Positions 55,155-64,000 of a stretch of 64,000 nucleotides of DNA are shown piece after piece; position 1 is the stretch's first letter; the number at the start of each line of letters is the position of its first letter. Origin of the DNA: Microcystis panniformis FACHB-1757 (GTDB lineage Bacteria; Cyanobacteriota; Cyanobacteriia; Cyanobacteriales; Microcystaceae); contig NZ_CP011339.1 of the NCBI RefSeq assembly GCF_001264245.1, forward strand, positions 4,154,001 through 4,218,000, in the 5' to 3' direction. The notes below the pieces were generated by a model that was not told the DNA's origin, did no database searches, and saw only the letters and a program-made list of their open reading frames with translations. The translations under genes were made by a program, and so were the position numbers.

Positions 55155-56720
55155 CTAGCTTTTGAGCGTTTTTTCCAGCTGGGCTACCCTTGCTTTCTGT
55201 TGCTTCAAATCGGCTAGTTGTTTTAGTAATTGTTCTCTGACTTCATAGCGATAGGCAAAAAAATGCTCACCTATCCCTAGGGTCGCTAGATACTCTTCTA
55301 GCAGACGGGGCTTGACCCAGGCAATCACCGCCAGTTGCCACCAGAAACGGAAGCGCGTCGGTCGGACAATCCCCTGCCGCCAGAGCAAGGAACGGAACAA
55401 TTGCCACTGTTGCCAATCTAATTTACGGTTCGATTTGCCGCGCCATCCCCCCATGATCATAAAATGGTTGAAGGTTCGTTTCAGGTAGTTAACAGGATCG
55501 TAGATTTCCCAGAAAGCGTCGATGTATTCTTCGGTAATCTCTTCCACAGGGCGAGTTGGCTCAAAGTTCATCATCGCTCCCTGATGGAAAGTACCCATAC
55601 CATCCACCAGACGACCTTCCTGTTGCAGGCGATTCCACAGGGCAGTATTTTGCAGTGCCTGGAGCAGGCTAAACTGACCCTGGGGAATACTCGCCTCCAT
55701 AATAAACTCTTTGATCCGCTCCCCTGCGCCAGGTTTCTCATTGTCAAAACCGATAATGAAGCCAGACATAATCTGCAGCCCCATGCGGGTAATTTTGTGA
55801 CAGGATTCGATCAGGGATTGGCGGGTGTTTTGAACCTTGTTAATGCCCATTAAGCTATCGGTATCTGGTGTCTCAATCCCCATAAACACCAGCATAAAGC
55901 CGGCCTTGACCATTAACTCGATCAGTTCGCTGTCTTCGGCCAGATTAAGGGAAGCTTCCGTAATCAGTTTAAAGGGATACTGGTGTTGTTCCATCCAGGG
56001 GATCAACTCCCGCAGAAACACCTTGGCATTCCGCTTATTGCCAATAAAATTGTCATCGACAACAAAAATGTAGCGCCTCCACCCCAGTTGATATAACGTC
56101 TCCAACTCAGCCAACATTTGTTCTGGGGTTTTGGTGCGCGGTTTGCGGCCATAGAGGTTGATGATGTCACAAAATTCGCATTGAAAGGGGCAACCGCGAG
56201 AAAACTGCACGGTAATCGCCAGATAGGCATCCAGATCTAGTAGATCATAGCGGGCGATCGGTGTCATGGTGACATCGGGTTTCTCACTGGCTCTAAAGAC
56301 ACCACTCGGTTCACCCCGCTCCAGGGCCGCCAGGAACGGCGGGATTGTCAGTTCTCCTTCATCGAGAATCAGGTAATCTGCCCCAGCTTTTTGGGCAACT
56401 TCTGGATAGGAGGTGGGGTAAGGCCCGCCCACAGCCACTTTTTTACCCAACTGCAACCCTTTGGCAATCAATTCTTGAAAGTCCTTTTTCTGAATGATCA
56501 TGGCGGAGATGATTACCAAATCGCACCACTCCCAATCCGAAGCCGTTTCTAATCGGACATTGCGATCAACAAACCGGATTTCCCAATCCGATGGTAACAG
56601 GGCTGCCACCGTAATTAAACCCAGGGGCGGATTGGTTGCTCTTAAACCGGCTAGATCTAAAGTCTCTTGATAGGACCAAAAGGAGTTGGGCATCAGCGGC
56701 CACAGTAATAGGGCTTTCAT
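55155..56720 (-). CDS. B12-binding domain radical SAM protein (DUF4070 type)
   Basis: 521 residues. N-terminal cobalamin-binding-like Rossmann domain (residues ~1-150), radical SAM cluster motif FSRGCPFQCEFCDIINLYGR (C-x3-C-x2-C), EEITEEYIDAFWEIYDP and a C-terminal DUF4070-like region ending in a coiled coil (KQLADLKQQKARVAQLEK). Related enzymes act in hopanoid or lipid methylation and other C-C or C-S chemistry; the substrate here is unknown. It is a single-gene unit. Confidence 0.85.
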   Translation of the reverse strand: MKALLLWPLMPNSFWSYQETLDLAGLRATNPPLGLITVAALLPSDWEIRFVDRNVRLETASDWEWCDLVIISAMIIQKKDFQELIAKGLQLGKKVAVGGPYPTSYPEVAQKAGADYLILDEGELTIPPFLAALERGEPSGVFRASEKPDVTMTPIARYDLLDLDAYLAITVQFSRGCPFQCEFCDIINLYGRKPRTKTPEQMLAELETLYQLGWRRYIFVVDDNFIGNKRNAKVFLRELIPWMEQHQYPFKLITEASLNLAEDSELIELMVKAGFMLVFMGIETPDTDSLMGINKVQNTRQSLIESCHKITRMGLQIMSGFIIGFDNEKPGAGERIKEFIMEASIPQGQFSLLQALQNTALWNRLQQEGRLVDGMGTFHQGAMMNFEPTRPVEEITEEYIDAFWEIYDPVNYLKRTFNHFMIMGGWRGKSNRKLDWQQWQLFRSLLWRQGIVRPTRFRFWWQLAVIAWVKPRLLEEYLATLGIGEHFFAYRYEVREQLLKQLADLKQQKARVAQLEKTLKS

Positions 56721-57616
56721 TCAGGTGTCTCCAATGAAGAAGCTAGATGCTTTACATACTAGCCACAAAGCCCAAGTCGATCAAGACTTTTTTTTACTCA
56801 TAAATTAGTTCTAAATAAATTGTGAAAAAATAGCTATTTTTTGGAGATTAGCACAATTAAATGAATGATGCTTGCTAAAAACTCGTGTTTTCCCATTTTT
56901 ATCAACGCAATCTAGAGGCTGTTTGCCTCTTTTGGGTATTTTTGGGTAGGTTTCCTAAAAAATGCTGATTCTGAAAAACGGCTCTTCTGGTTTCTGTGTG
57001 GAAACGAGGTCTATACCGATAGAATATCCGCAAAATAGTCCTAAAAGTTTTGCCCAATAAGCACTTCAGGGTTCCATAAGCAAAAATTATCACACAAAGT
57101 CGAGAAGAGCCGAAAAACCCTCTTGAAATTAGCAAGTACCGAATAGTAAGGGTTTCGTTTCAGTCTCTAGGAAGTCTATTTGATCGGTAAAACACCAGTT
57201 ACTAGACATCTCGACAATGACTATTTCTGGTCAGATAAATATAAGCGTAATTACACTATTTTATACCGAACCATCATGACTCAACTACCAGAAAATATAG
57301 TTTCTGTCTTTTGAATTTTGGATGATATAGCGGTTCTCACACCTGTGTGGCACACTTAAACCTTTGCTAATTAAGCTTTTCAATATCGATAATGTACCTC
57401 TTGCGAACAGGAAACGCTATAAATAAATTAAATAACTGGTAATTATAGTCAAATTTATGACCAAGATCAATTATAGTCAGCTAATTGACCCGATTAATTC
57501 TCCTCCCTTAGCAGAGGAACAATCTCGCAGATAGACAGTCAATCATCCTTGGGTGCGATTGTCTGGTTTTAACTAACTGCGGTAAAATTAACCTAAATTC
57601 TCTATCGGCAAATTCG
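56721..57616. other. Long spacer with one MITE
   Basis: Apart from the MITE at 56980-57111 no gene or repeat is recognised. The AT-rich sequence before 57617 presumably contains the reductase promoter. Confidence 0.5.
56980..57111. mobile_element. 132-bp MITE, 7-bp target duplication
   Basis: GGCTCTTCTGGTTTCTG to GTCGAGAAGAGCC with GAAAAAC duplicated (56973-56979, 57112-57118). Third copy of the family. Confidence 0.95.
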
Positions 57617-58717
57617 ATGACTTCCTTCACTACTTCCCTGGCTCTTTTAAGTCAATTTAAATTGGGAGATTTAAACCTAGAAAATCGTCTTGTGCTTGCC
57701 CCCATGACGCGAGCGCGAGCCGGAGAAAAACGTCTTGCTAATGAGATAATGGCCGAGTATTACCGGCAAAGGGCCAGCGCCGGATTAATGATTACAGAAG
57801 CGACGGTAATTTCTCCCCAAGCTAACGGTTGGCAAAATACCCCCGGTATCTACACCGATGAACAAGTGCAAGCATGGCAAATGGTGACAAAAATCGCCCA
57901 AAGAAAAGGAACACCAATGTTTTGTCAATTGTGGCACTGTGGTCGCGCTTCTCATTCTAGTTTTCAGGAAAATGGCGCTTTACCCGTTGCCCCTTCGGCA
58001 ATTAAGATTAAGGGGGAGTTGCATACACCCATCGGCAAACAGCCCTACGAGACCCCTAGAGCCTTAGAAACTGAGGAAATCCCCACAATTGTCGACGATT
58101 ACCGCCAAGCCGCTCAGAGGGCAAAATTAGCGGGGTTTGATGGCATAGAAATTCACGGAGCTAATGGTTATTTAATCGATACTTTTCTACAATCGGCCAC
58201 TAATCAGCGTCAGGATAAGTACGGTGGCAGTTTGGAAAATCGCTATCGTTTTTTACAGGAAGTAGTCGAGGCAATTTTAACTGTTTTTCCCAGTCATCGG
58301 GTGGGGGTGCGTCTGTCTCCCAATGGAGTTTATAATGACATGGGTTCCGAGGATTTTCGAGAAACTTTTCTCTATATTGCCCAAAGATTAAATGAGTACA
58401 ATTTAGCTTATTTGCATCTGCTAGATGGCTTGGCTTTTGGTTTTCATGAAAAGGGTCAACCGATGCTTTTATCCGAGTTTAGGGCTGTTTTTAATAGTGC
58501 ATTAATCGGCAATTGTGGTTATACAAAAGAAAATGCTGAAGCCGCTATTCAGTTGGGAGATGCGGATTTAATTGCTTTCGGTCGCCCCTATATCAGTAAT
58601 CCCGATTTGGTGGAAAGATTCGCCAATAATTGGCCCCTTAATCCCGATGCTGAGATGAAGGATTGGTATTCTTTTGACAAGGAAGGTTATATCGATTTTC
58701 CCAGTTATAAACCCTAG
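57617..58717 (+). CDS. Old-yellow-enzyme family alkene reductase
   Basis: 366 residues. FMN-binding TIM barrel: NRLVLAPMTRARA at the N-terminus, QLWHCGRASH, the active-site pair in GIEIHGANGYLIDTFLQSATNQRQD followed by KYGGSLENRYRFL, and LIAFGRPYISNPDLVERF. It uses NADPH to reduce activated C=C bonds or nitro groups. A TA-target MITE begins at its stop codon. Confidence 0.92.
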   Translation: MTSFTTSLALLSQFKLGDLNLENRLVLAPMTRARAGEKRLANEIMAEYYRQRASAGLMITEATVISPQANGWQNTPGIYTDEQVQAWQMVTKIAQRKGTPMFCQLWHCGRASHSSFQENGALPVAPSAIKIKGELHTPIGKQPYETPRALETEEIPTIVDDYRQAAQRAKLAGFDGIEIHGANGYLIDTFLQSATNQRQDKYGGSLENRYRFLQEVVEAILTVFPSHRVGVRLSPNGVYNDMGSEDFRETFLYIAQRLNEYNLAYLHLLDGLAFGFHEKGQPMLLSEFRAVFNSALIGNCGYTKENAEAAIQLGDADLIAFGRPYISNPDLVERFANNWPLNPDAEMKDWYSFDKEGYIDFPSYKP

Positions 58718-58720
58718 TTA

Positions 58721-58873
58721 AGTAGCTGGTTATAATTAAATTAAAAATGGATTTTAGGTTCGATCCCCCCGCCCCCCTTGATAAGGGGGGTGCCGATAGG
58801 CGGGGGTATCTACCCTTATTAAGGGGGGTGCCGATAGGCGGGGGTATCTGACAGTTTTTAATACCTACCTACT
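58721..58873. mobile_element. TA-target MITE with G/C-rich palindromes
   Basis: AGTAGCTGGTTATAATTAAA to TTTTTAATACCTACCTACT, TA target at 58719-58720 and 58874-58875. Contains two tandem CCTTRTTAAGGGGGGTGCCG-type units. Related to 43832-43968. Confidence 0.75.
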
Positions 58874-58875
58874 TA

Positions 58876-59087
58876 GGGTTTGCTGAATAAATGTGAAATG
58901 TAGGCAAAGTAAGGGTTTTGGGGCTTTTCTTCCGAAACAGGTGCAAGATTTTGAGAGAATCGTCGTTCAAAACCTTGCGTCTTCATCGGCCCGCGTCCTG
59001 TAGGGGCGAAGCATTCGGGCAATAACCTATCGGTGAAACCGTAGATTTTCTATCCGAATGCTTCGCCCGTACTTTTTCAGCAGACCC
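58876..59087. mobile_element. TANNTA-target MITE (212 bp)
   Basis: GGGTTTGCTGAATAAATG to ACTTTTTCAGCAGACCC; hexamer TACTTA (58870-58875, 59088-59093) duplicated. It landed on the terminus of the preceding MITE, exactly as the IS5-like element did on IS630. Confidence 0.92.
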
Positions 59088-59228
59088 TACTTAGTATTAG
59101 ATATGTGTAATTAATTGTGTCTAGCTACTTATCCATTATGTGCCAAAATTCAATAAGCGAGAGCGCCTTTTTCCCTAACCAAAAAGGAAGGCTTTTAAAC
59201 CTTCCTTACCATAGAATTGGTCATTTAT

Positions 59229-59858
59229 TTATTGACGTTTGCGAGCCAATACACCCAGAGAACCCACCGCTAATAAACCTAAAAGGGTGCCTGGTTCTGG
59301 GGTTGTCTGTGTCTGGGCAGGTTGAATGGTCCAGTTAGCAGCAACGATATTACCTTCTACATTGGTCAATTGGACCTCGTTGCTGAAACCATTAGTATAG
59401 TAAACGCCATTGAACCCATTCACGAACCAGTTGGTGGGTGTTTGTGTAGAATTGGTTGAGACGACATTGACATCATTCAAATCCGACCAGCTAGTAGGAA
59501 CAGCCGTTAATGTTCCTAAGGCATTGGTGACAAAACTTCCTGTAGAAGTACTCAACCCATCACCCCCATTAGGATTAAAGGTGGTAACGTGGGCCCCATT
59601 ACCAAAGTTGAAGGTGACACTCACAATGTTGCTGTCGTTCCATGTTTGGTTGAACAGGGAAGTTCCCCCATTGTCAAGCTGAAAGGTAATAACCGCAGTA
59701 TCACCGGCAGTAACGTTATCGACAAGGGGTAAGAAGTCGACTGCTGCAACAGTATCCGTATAGGTAGCGGTAAAAATGGCGGCATGGGCGGGAATGGCAC
59801 TGAAAACGGCACAAGTCACCGCCGGAAGGCAAAGGGCTTTTAGCAGTTGATTAGTCAT
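59229..59858 (-). CDS. PEP-CTERM sorting domain protein
   Basis: 209 residues: signal peptide (LPAVTCAVFSAIPAHA), a beta-rich mature domain rich in N, T and V, and the C-terminal signal TPEPGTLLGLLAVGSLGVLA then RKRQ (PEP motif, membrane helix, basic tail). Such proteins are exported and processed by an exosortase, often with a role in extracellular polymer. A hairpin (AAAAGGAAGGCTTTTAAACC region, 59180-59210) follows the stop. Confidence 0.9.
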   Translation of the reverse strand: MTNQLLKALCLPAVTCAVFSAIPAHAAIFTATYTDTVAAVDFLPLVDNVTAGDTAVITFQLDNGGTSLFNQTWNDSNIVSVTFNFGNGAHVTTFNPNGGDGLSTSTGSFVTNALGTLTAVPTSWSDLNDVNVVSTNSTQTPTNWFVNGFNGVYYTNGFSNEVQLTNVEGNIVAANWTIQPAQTQTTPEPGTLLGLLAVGSLGVLARKRQ

Positions 59859-60152
59859 TTTTGATTAATTGACAAGTTAGTTTCATGGCTAAGAATGGGG
59901 AAAAATTGTTATTTATACCCCATAAATCATTGCTTAACAGCAATAAGCAGCCTCATTCTACCCCCCCCGAATTTGTCAAGTATTCTCCGTTTTTTATTGA
60001 TGAATCTGGAAAAAAGCCCATCAGGGAGAGAGTGGAAGGGTTCGCCAAGGAAACATCTTAAATTAATCGGTAATGATTAAGATTGCGCTATTTTAGGGGT
60101 TAGGGGGAGCAAAACGTCCTAATCTTAGCGGGTACTGCTATAAAATAAAAGC

Positions 60153-60923
60153 ATGAAAACTGACACGATTTTTTATCAACTCTTTCAATCTTTCCCCTCT
60201 ATCTTCTTTGAATTAATTCAACTCCCTATCACCGAAGCCAAGGCATGAGCAGAAAACGGGTTTCTCGGAGAAACCCGTTTTCTGTGCGTTACTCAACGGA
60301 TTTAGTATGAGGTACAATTTCAAGAAGATGAGGCTTTTTATCAGCGCTTTTTCACTGAAATATTCTTATATCTCAGTAAAACCGACTTAACCAATGATTG
60401 GCGGGGTGTGATTGTCTATCCTAACCCTCAAGTAGAAACCGATAAAGTTCAACGCTATCGGGAACTCCTCAACTCCGAGCGAGTGAGACGGATTTATCTG
60501 AATGAATTAGAAAACACTCCTCAAACTTCGATTGGTTTAGCTACAGTCCAATTAATCACCCTATCTAAGGCAAAAGCGATTGATAGCACCCGAAAATTAA
60601 TCCAAAGAGTGCGGGAAGAATTAACCCCCGACCAAAAACCGCAAGAACTCTTACAATTAATAGAGACGATTCTTGTTTATAAGTTACCGCTTCTCAATCG
60701 TCGGGAGATAGAAACTATGTTTAGTTTAGATGAATTAAAACAGACTCAGTATTTTCAAGATGTGCGCGAGGAAGCGCGTCAGGAAGGTCGTCAGGAAGGC
60801 AGACTAAACAAAGCATTAGAGGCGGTCCCTCGTTTGTTAGCCTTAGGGTTAAGCGTTGAGCAAGTCGCATCCGCCTTAGAGTTAGAGGTTAAACAGGTTA
60901 GAGCTATACAAAACGGGACATAA
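60153..60923 (+). pseudogene. DUF2887/Rpn-type nuclease, internally deleted
   Basis: Starts MKTDTIFYQLFQSFPSIFFE then LIQLPITEAKA and a stop at 60248; a perfect 33-bp-scale palindrome follows and the frame resumes YEVQFQEDEAFYQRFFTEIF to the full C-terminus. The middle catalytic strand (LDGVFLP) is missing. PD-(D/E)XK-type Rpn proteins promote recombination. Confidence 0.8.
60251..60287. repeat. Strong palindrome in the DUF2887 gap
   Basis: AGAAAACGGGTTTCTC followed by GGAGAAACCCGTTTTCT, a near-perfect 16-bp stem. It could terminate transcription or be an inserted REP-like sequence. Confidence 0.75.
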
Positions 60924-60952
60924 AAAATGCGATCGCATTGTAAAATAAAAGC

Positions 60953-61201
60953 ATGAAAACTGACACTATTTTTTATCAACTCTTTCAATCATTCCCCTCT
61001 ATCTTCTTTGAATTAATTCAACTCCCTATCAGCGAAGCGAATAACTACCGCTTTGACTCAGTGGAAGTCAAACAACTTTCCTTTCGTCTTGATGGAGTCT
61101 TTCTGCCTCAAAATAATAACCTGAGATTTCATCGTCAAACCGGGGTTGGGACGAGGATAAAGTTTATCGCCTCACCCAACCTTACCTTACCAACGATTTA
61201 A
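60953..61201 (+). pseudogene. DUF2887/Rpn-type nuclease, second copy, N-terminal fragment
   Basis: About 100 bases at the start repeat copy 1, then it continues through NNYRFDSVEVKQLSFRLDGV, which copy 1 lacks, and ends soon after in unrelated sequence that overlaps grrA. The two fragments together would make one complete gene. Confidence 0.8.
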
Positions 61202-61561
61202 GAAACTGCCACCATTACCCCAGCGCGGTCGGGAATTAAAGAAACCGCCACCGTCAGACCAACCATTGCGCCAGGGCCGCGCATTAACGAAACTACCACC
61301 GCGACCATCTCCCCAACCGCCGGCACGACTATTCACCCAACCGCGACCGCGACCATCTCCCCAGCCTAAAGCTTGTAAACTAGGATCGGCAGTATCTTCC
61401 GGCAGTTGGTTAACTCGTTCGCGTACAGCGCTGGACAGACGACTTAAACGCGCTTCAATGGGGTTAGCCTCGTCCGAGGCGGCCTGAGCGGTGCTAGTCA
61501 GACCGAAAGCAGATAAAGCGAGAAGAAAGCCGACTAAACCAGTTTTATTGCTGATATTCAC
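61187..61561 (-). CDS. grrA: GrrA/OscA1-family radical-SAM-modified peptide precursor
   Basis: 124 residues: signal peptide (GLVGFLLALSAFGLTSTAQA), a spacer with EARLSRLSSAVRERVNQLPE, and a Gly/Arg/Asn/Trp-rich repeat core with GWGDGRGRGWVNSR, GGSFVNAR, GFFNSR and GSFLNRW. In this family a radical SAM enzyme (GrrM/OscB) installs three-residue cyclophanes at aromatic-x-Asn type motifs; four such motifs are visible. It follows grrP by 14 bases. No maturase gene is adjacent. Confidence 0.85.
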   Translation of the reverse strand: MNISNKTGLVGFLLALSAFGLTSTAQAASDEANPIEARLSRLSSAVRERVNQLPEDTADPSLQALGWGDGRGRGWVNSRAGGWGDGRGGSFVNARPWRNGWSDGGGFFNSRPRWGNGGSFLNRW

Positions 61562-61575
61562 CTGAATTTATGCTC

Positions 61576-62475
61576 CTATTTGGCTTCTTGGGGATTAATT
61601 TGGGCGTGTTCGATAACTTTGAAGGCAAAAAACCCCTTTAATAATTCTGGGGGGATGGGAACCATGCCTTGACTACCGAACCAGCGATCGATTTGACTAA
61701 CGGTAGCCGTATCATTGGTGATGTAATCCTGCATCATTTTAACAATGGCATAGTTGACATCATCCAAAAAAGTAGAGTTATTTTCGGGAACCATGCAAGC
61801 AATCCCAAAATTAGCTAGAGCTTCTTCGGGGACGATTTCGTAGATTTTAGGGTTATCTCTGAGAATTGTTCCCGCTAAAGAAATGCTATCCCCCGCTATT
61901 GCGTCGATTTTACCGGTTTTTAAAGCTTCGATCGCTTCTTCTACGGTGCTGTAGGTAGTAACAATCGTCGCTTGCGGTTGTACTAATTTAATCACATCCA
62001 CGGCCGCAGAACTGGGAACCAAGGCGATGCGTTTACCGATTAGGGATTGAGGAGTGGAGAGATTGCTTCCTTTTTTGGCTAAAATCCTAATCCCAGAAAT
62101 GCTGTAACTGATGGAAAAATCGACCACTTTCGCCCTTTCCCAAGTAAAAGCCGTACTACAAGCGATATCGATGTCCCCGCTACGAATGAGATTAATTTTC
62201 TCTCCGGGTTGGTTAGCTTCCACCATTTGCAGGGTGACGGGACGACCGAGACGAGTTTCCAGTCGTTTTCTAATTCGTTCCAACACATCCATAGAATAGC
62301 CGACTAATTCCCCCTTCTCATTGACGTAGGAGTAGGGAATCGCATCAAAACGGGTTCCTACGGTCAAAAATCCCGTGCGAGCCACTTTTTCCACCACTGT
62401 TTCCGCTAAACCTGCGCTGGCGAGGAACATAGGCAATATGCAACCTAGTCCCACTAACTGTAAAATTTTCTTCAT
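61576..62475 (-). CDS. grrP: GrrP-like periplasmic substrate-binding protein
   Basis: 299 residues: signal peptide (GCILPMFLASAGLAETV) and a family 3 solute-binding fold (GFLTVGTRFDAIPYSYVNEK, GELVGYSMDVLERI, GDIDIACSTAFTWERAKVVD, GKIDAIAGDSISLAG). No ABC permease or ATPase is adjacent. This class of stand-alone binding protein is a known companion of GrrA precursors; its ligand is unknown. Same strand and 14 bases upstream of grrA, so an operon. Confidence 0.85.
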   Translation of the reverse strand: MKKILQLVGLGCILPMFLASAGLAETVVEKVARTGFLTVGTRFDAIPYSYVNEKGELVGYSMDVLERIRKRLETRLGRPVTLQMVEANQPGEKINLIRSGDIDIACSTAFTWERAKVVDFSISYSISGIRILAKKGSNLSTPQSLIGKRIALVPSSAAVDVIKLVQPQATIVTTYSTVEEAIEALKTGKIDAIAGDSISLAGTILRDNPKIYEIVPEEALANFGIACMVPENNSTFLDDVNYAIVKMMQDYITNDTATVSQIDRWFGSQGMVPIPPELLKGFFAFKVIEHAQINPQEAK

Positions 62476-62563
62476 AAATCGAGTGCTTACTCCCGTACAA
62501 ACATAACTATACTAGAAGTCGCTAAAAAATCTTCAAGGTTTCCATAATAATTTCTGTGAACTT

Positions 62564-63733
62564 TTACAAATTAGATGGCGGTTCAAGGCGAATTAATTGA
62601 CCGTTACCTTCATCGGTGAGCAGGTATAAAAATCCGTCGGGACTTTGACGCACATCCCGCACCCTCTGACCGATGGGAATCGCTTCTTGATTGATAATTT
62701 CACCCGATTTATCCATTTCCAGACGGCGAATATCCCTGGAAACTAAACCACCGGCGAATAAATTTCCCTGCCAATTAGGAAAGCGATTACCAGTATAAAA
62801 GACCAATCCCGAAGGAGCGATCGCTGGTGTCCAAATTGTTTTCGGATCGATCAGACCGGGGCGATATCTTTCGCCGGAAACTGGGTTATTAGTGCCGTAC
62901 TCTTGACTAGCAGAAACCACTGGCCAACCATAATTTTTACCTTTTTCAATTAAATTTAATTCATCCCCTCCTTTTGCTCCGTGTTCGGTTGCCCAGACTC
63001 TTTTAGTCATTGGATCAAAGCTGATTCCTTGAATATTCCGATGACCGTAACTCCAAATTTTAGAACCCGCAAAAGGATTATCTTTAGGTAGAGAACCATC
63101 GTCATTGATGCGGATAATTTTACCTAAATGACTTTGCAGATTTTGGGACTGTTTTCTAATTAAATCTCCCGCTAATTGTAGGGGAGGATTACCCCCGTCC
63201 CCAATCGCTACCAATAAAGTGCCATCCGGTAGCCATAATAACCGCGAACCGAAGTGTTGAGAGCCGGTTTTTGCCTGGGAAACTTCAAAAATAACCCGCA
63301 CATCTCGCAAACTTGCACCATCATAAACCGCACGAGCGACGCGGGTACGATTAGCCTCCCGGTCTCCGTGAGCATAAGTTAGATAAATCCAGCGATTTTG
63401 GGCAAATTGGGGATGAATTGCCACATCGAGCAGTCCTCCTTGTCCGACGGCAAAAACTTCGGGAACTCCAGCGATGGCTTTTGGGTCTAACTTACCCTCT
63501 CTAACCACTCTTAAACGACCGGGGCGCTCTGTGATGAGGATTTCCCCGTTAGGTAGCCAAACCATAGCCCAAGGATGCTCTAAACCCTCGATTACGGTCA
63601 CTTTTTGCCATTGATTGGTCTGGGAATTATTTGCCGAAGTTAATATTTTTGTACCTTGACAACTGGAGATAATTATGGTAAGCAAAACGCTAGATACTAA
63701 AGGCGAGAAAATGCGATTGAGAGAATTAAGCAT
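62564..63733 (-). CDS. PQQ-type sugar dehydrogenase, lipoprotein
   Basis: 389 residues from ATG at 63733; the longer frame to 63817 overlaps the next gene's end and lacks a signal. MLNSLNRIFSPLVSSVLLTI precedes lipobox IISSC. Six-bladed propeller motifs: HPWAMVWLPNGEILITERPG, GQGGLLDVAIHPQFAQ, GTLLVAIGDGGNPP, WSYGHRNIQGISFDP, ATEHGAKGGDELNLI. Resembles soluble aldose/sorbosone dehydrogenases (YliI type) using pyrroloquinoline quinone; cofactor availability here is uncertain. Confidence 0.88.
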   Translation of the reverse strand: MLNSLNRIFSPLVSSVLLTIIISSCQGTKILTSANNSQTNQWQKVTVIEGLEHPWAMVWLPNGEILITERPGRLRVVREGKLDPKAIAGVPEVFAVGQGGLLDVAIHPQFAQNRWIYLTYAHGDREANRTRVARAVYDGASLRDVRVIFEVSQAKTGSQHFGSRLLWLPDGTLLVAIGDGGNPPLQLAGDLIRKQSQNLQSHLGKIIRINDDGSLPKDNPFAGSKIWSYGHRNIQGISFDPMTKRVWATEHGAKGGDELNLIEKGKNYGWPVVSASQEYGTNNPVSGERYRPGLIDPKTIWTPAIAPSGLVFYTGNRFPNWQGNLFAGGLVSRDIRRLEMDKSGEIINQEAIPIGQRVRDVRQSPDGFLYLLTDEGNGQLIRLEPPSNL

Positions 63734-63806
63734 GAGTTGGTAACTTCCCAGGTTTGCCATGGCATAGACATCATTAAGGTGGGTTCGGGTTAATTGCTCG
63801 TACAAA

Positions 63807-64000
63807 CTATTTGGCAATACCTCTAATTTTCGCTTTTACTTTTTCAATGAATGAAGAAGAATTCACATCGTGGAGATGTTGTTTCCTCGCTTTACTTAGG
63901 ATTGATGCCACTAAACCAAAGGAGGACTGAGAAGAAAAAATCAAATCATTACAACTGGCTAACAAATACATATCCATTAATGCTTCTATGCCATTTTGAA
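63807..64000 (-). CDS. C-terminal end of a putative fucosyltransferase-like protein
   Basis: The frame enters at the right edge and stops with TAG at 63807-63809, giving 64 codons: NGIEALMDMYLLASCNDLIF, SSQSSFGLVASILSKARKQ, then IEKVKAKIRGIAK. The pattern (aliphatic helix, LIxSSxSxFG) resembles the end of the donor-binding domain of fucosyltransferase-like enzymes. Its stop is 74 bases before the dehydrogenase start on the same strand. Confidence 0.4.
   Translation of the reverse strand, partial: QNGIEALMDMYLLASCNDLIFSSQSSFGLVASILSKARKQHLHDVNSSSFIEKVKAKIRGIAK

Noticed and set aside
55155..56720. Radical SAM gene as the missing GrrA maturase
   Set aside because: It has an N-terminal B12-binding domain and DUF4070-like tail, and no SPASM cysteine cluster; also 4.5 kb away with unrelated genes between.
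56902..57135. 77-codon minus-strand frame
   Set aside because: It lies across a 132-bp MITE and has no protein-like features.
58741..58860. Possible CRISPR array from repeated GGGGGGTGCCGATAGGCGGG units
   Set aside because: Only two adjacent units with no spacer diversity, contained within a MITE; related units occur singly at 52622-52665.

Overview
The window looks like a bloom-forming cyanobacterium, most likely Microcystis aeruginosa or a close relative. Direct evidence is photosystem II genes (psbU, psbN), a carboxysomal-type beta-carbonic anhydrase, an IctB-like carbon-uptake protein, plant-type ferredoxin, a PEP-CTERM protein, a GrrA-type peptide, many GCGATCGC (HIP1) octamers, AT-rich spacers, and a very high load of insertion sequences and MITEs. 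The species name is inference from this combination; no database comparison was possible.

Layout. 1-1155: partial haem-oxygenase-like di-iron enzyme. 1355-1753: dndE. 2323-7099: IS1 and IS630 elements piled into a dead glycosyltransferase. 7096-13492: housekeeping block (HEAT/TPR protein, nadB, psbU, 1-Cys peroxiredoxin, petF, tRNA-Tyr, tRNA-Thr). 13858-19931: frameshifted alpha-mannosidase, then psbN and a ccaA-like carbonic anhydrase, both present twice because of a tandem duplication; one carbonic anhydrase copy is dead. 20160-22869: rplS, tRNA-Trp, secE, nusG, rplK, rplA.

22940-43110 is the most unusual part. A single IS200/IS605-type tnpB gene is cut into three exons by two group II introns (24576-34874 and 37326-42768). 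The introns and exons have themselves received an ISNCY-like element, an ISAzo13 element, two IS1634-like elements, two ISL3 elements, an IS630, an IS5-like element and several MITEs. Removing the inserts, most of them by their target duplications, and reversing one inversion between the two IS1634 copies reconnects the tnpB reading frame (with one small frameshift in exon 3) and the intron-encoded proteins (with small defects).

43122-63807: BrnT-type toxin with an odd antitoxin, ribF, a MoxR ATPase, a papain-like protease next to a chagasin-type inhibitor, ictB, a thiamine-diphosphate decarboxylase, dndD (about 51 kb from dndE), a B12/radical SAM protein, an old-yellow-enzyme reductase, a PEP-CTERM protein, broken DUF2887 genes, grrA-grrP without an adjacent maturase, and a PQQ-type sugar dehydrogenase lipoprotein. 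A partial glycosyltransferase runs off the right edge.

Several MITE families can be paired by their ends with full-length elements in the same window (ISL3, IS630, IS5-like, IS605), which allows insertion order to be read directly. Main limits: families were assigned by recognising motifs, without alignments or searches.
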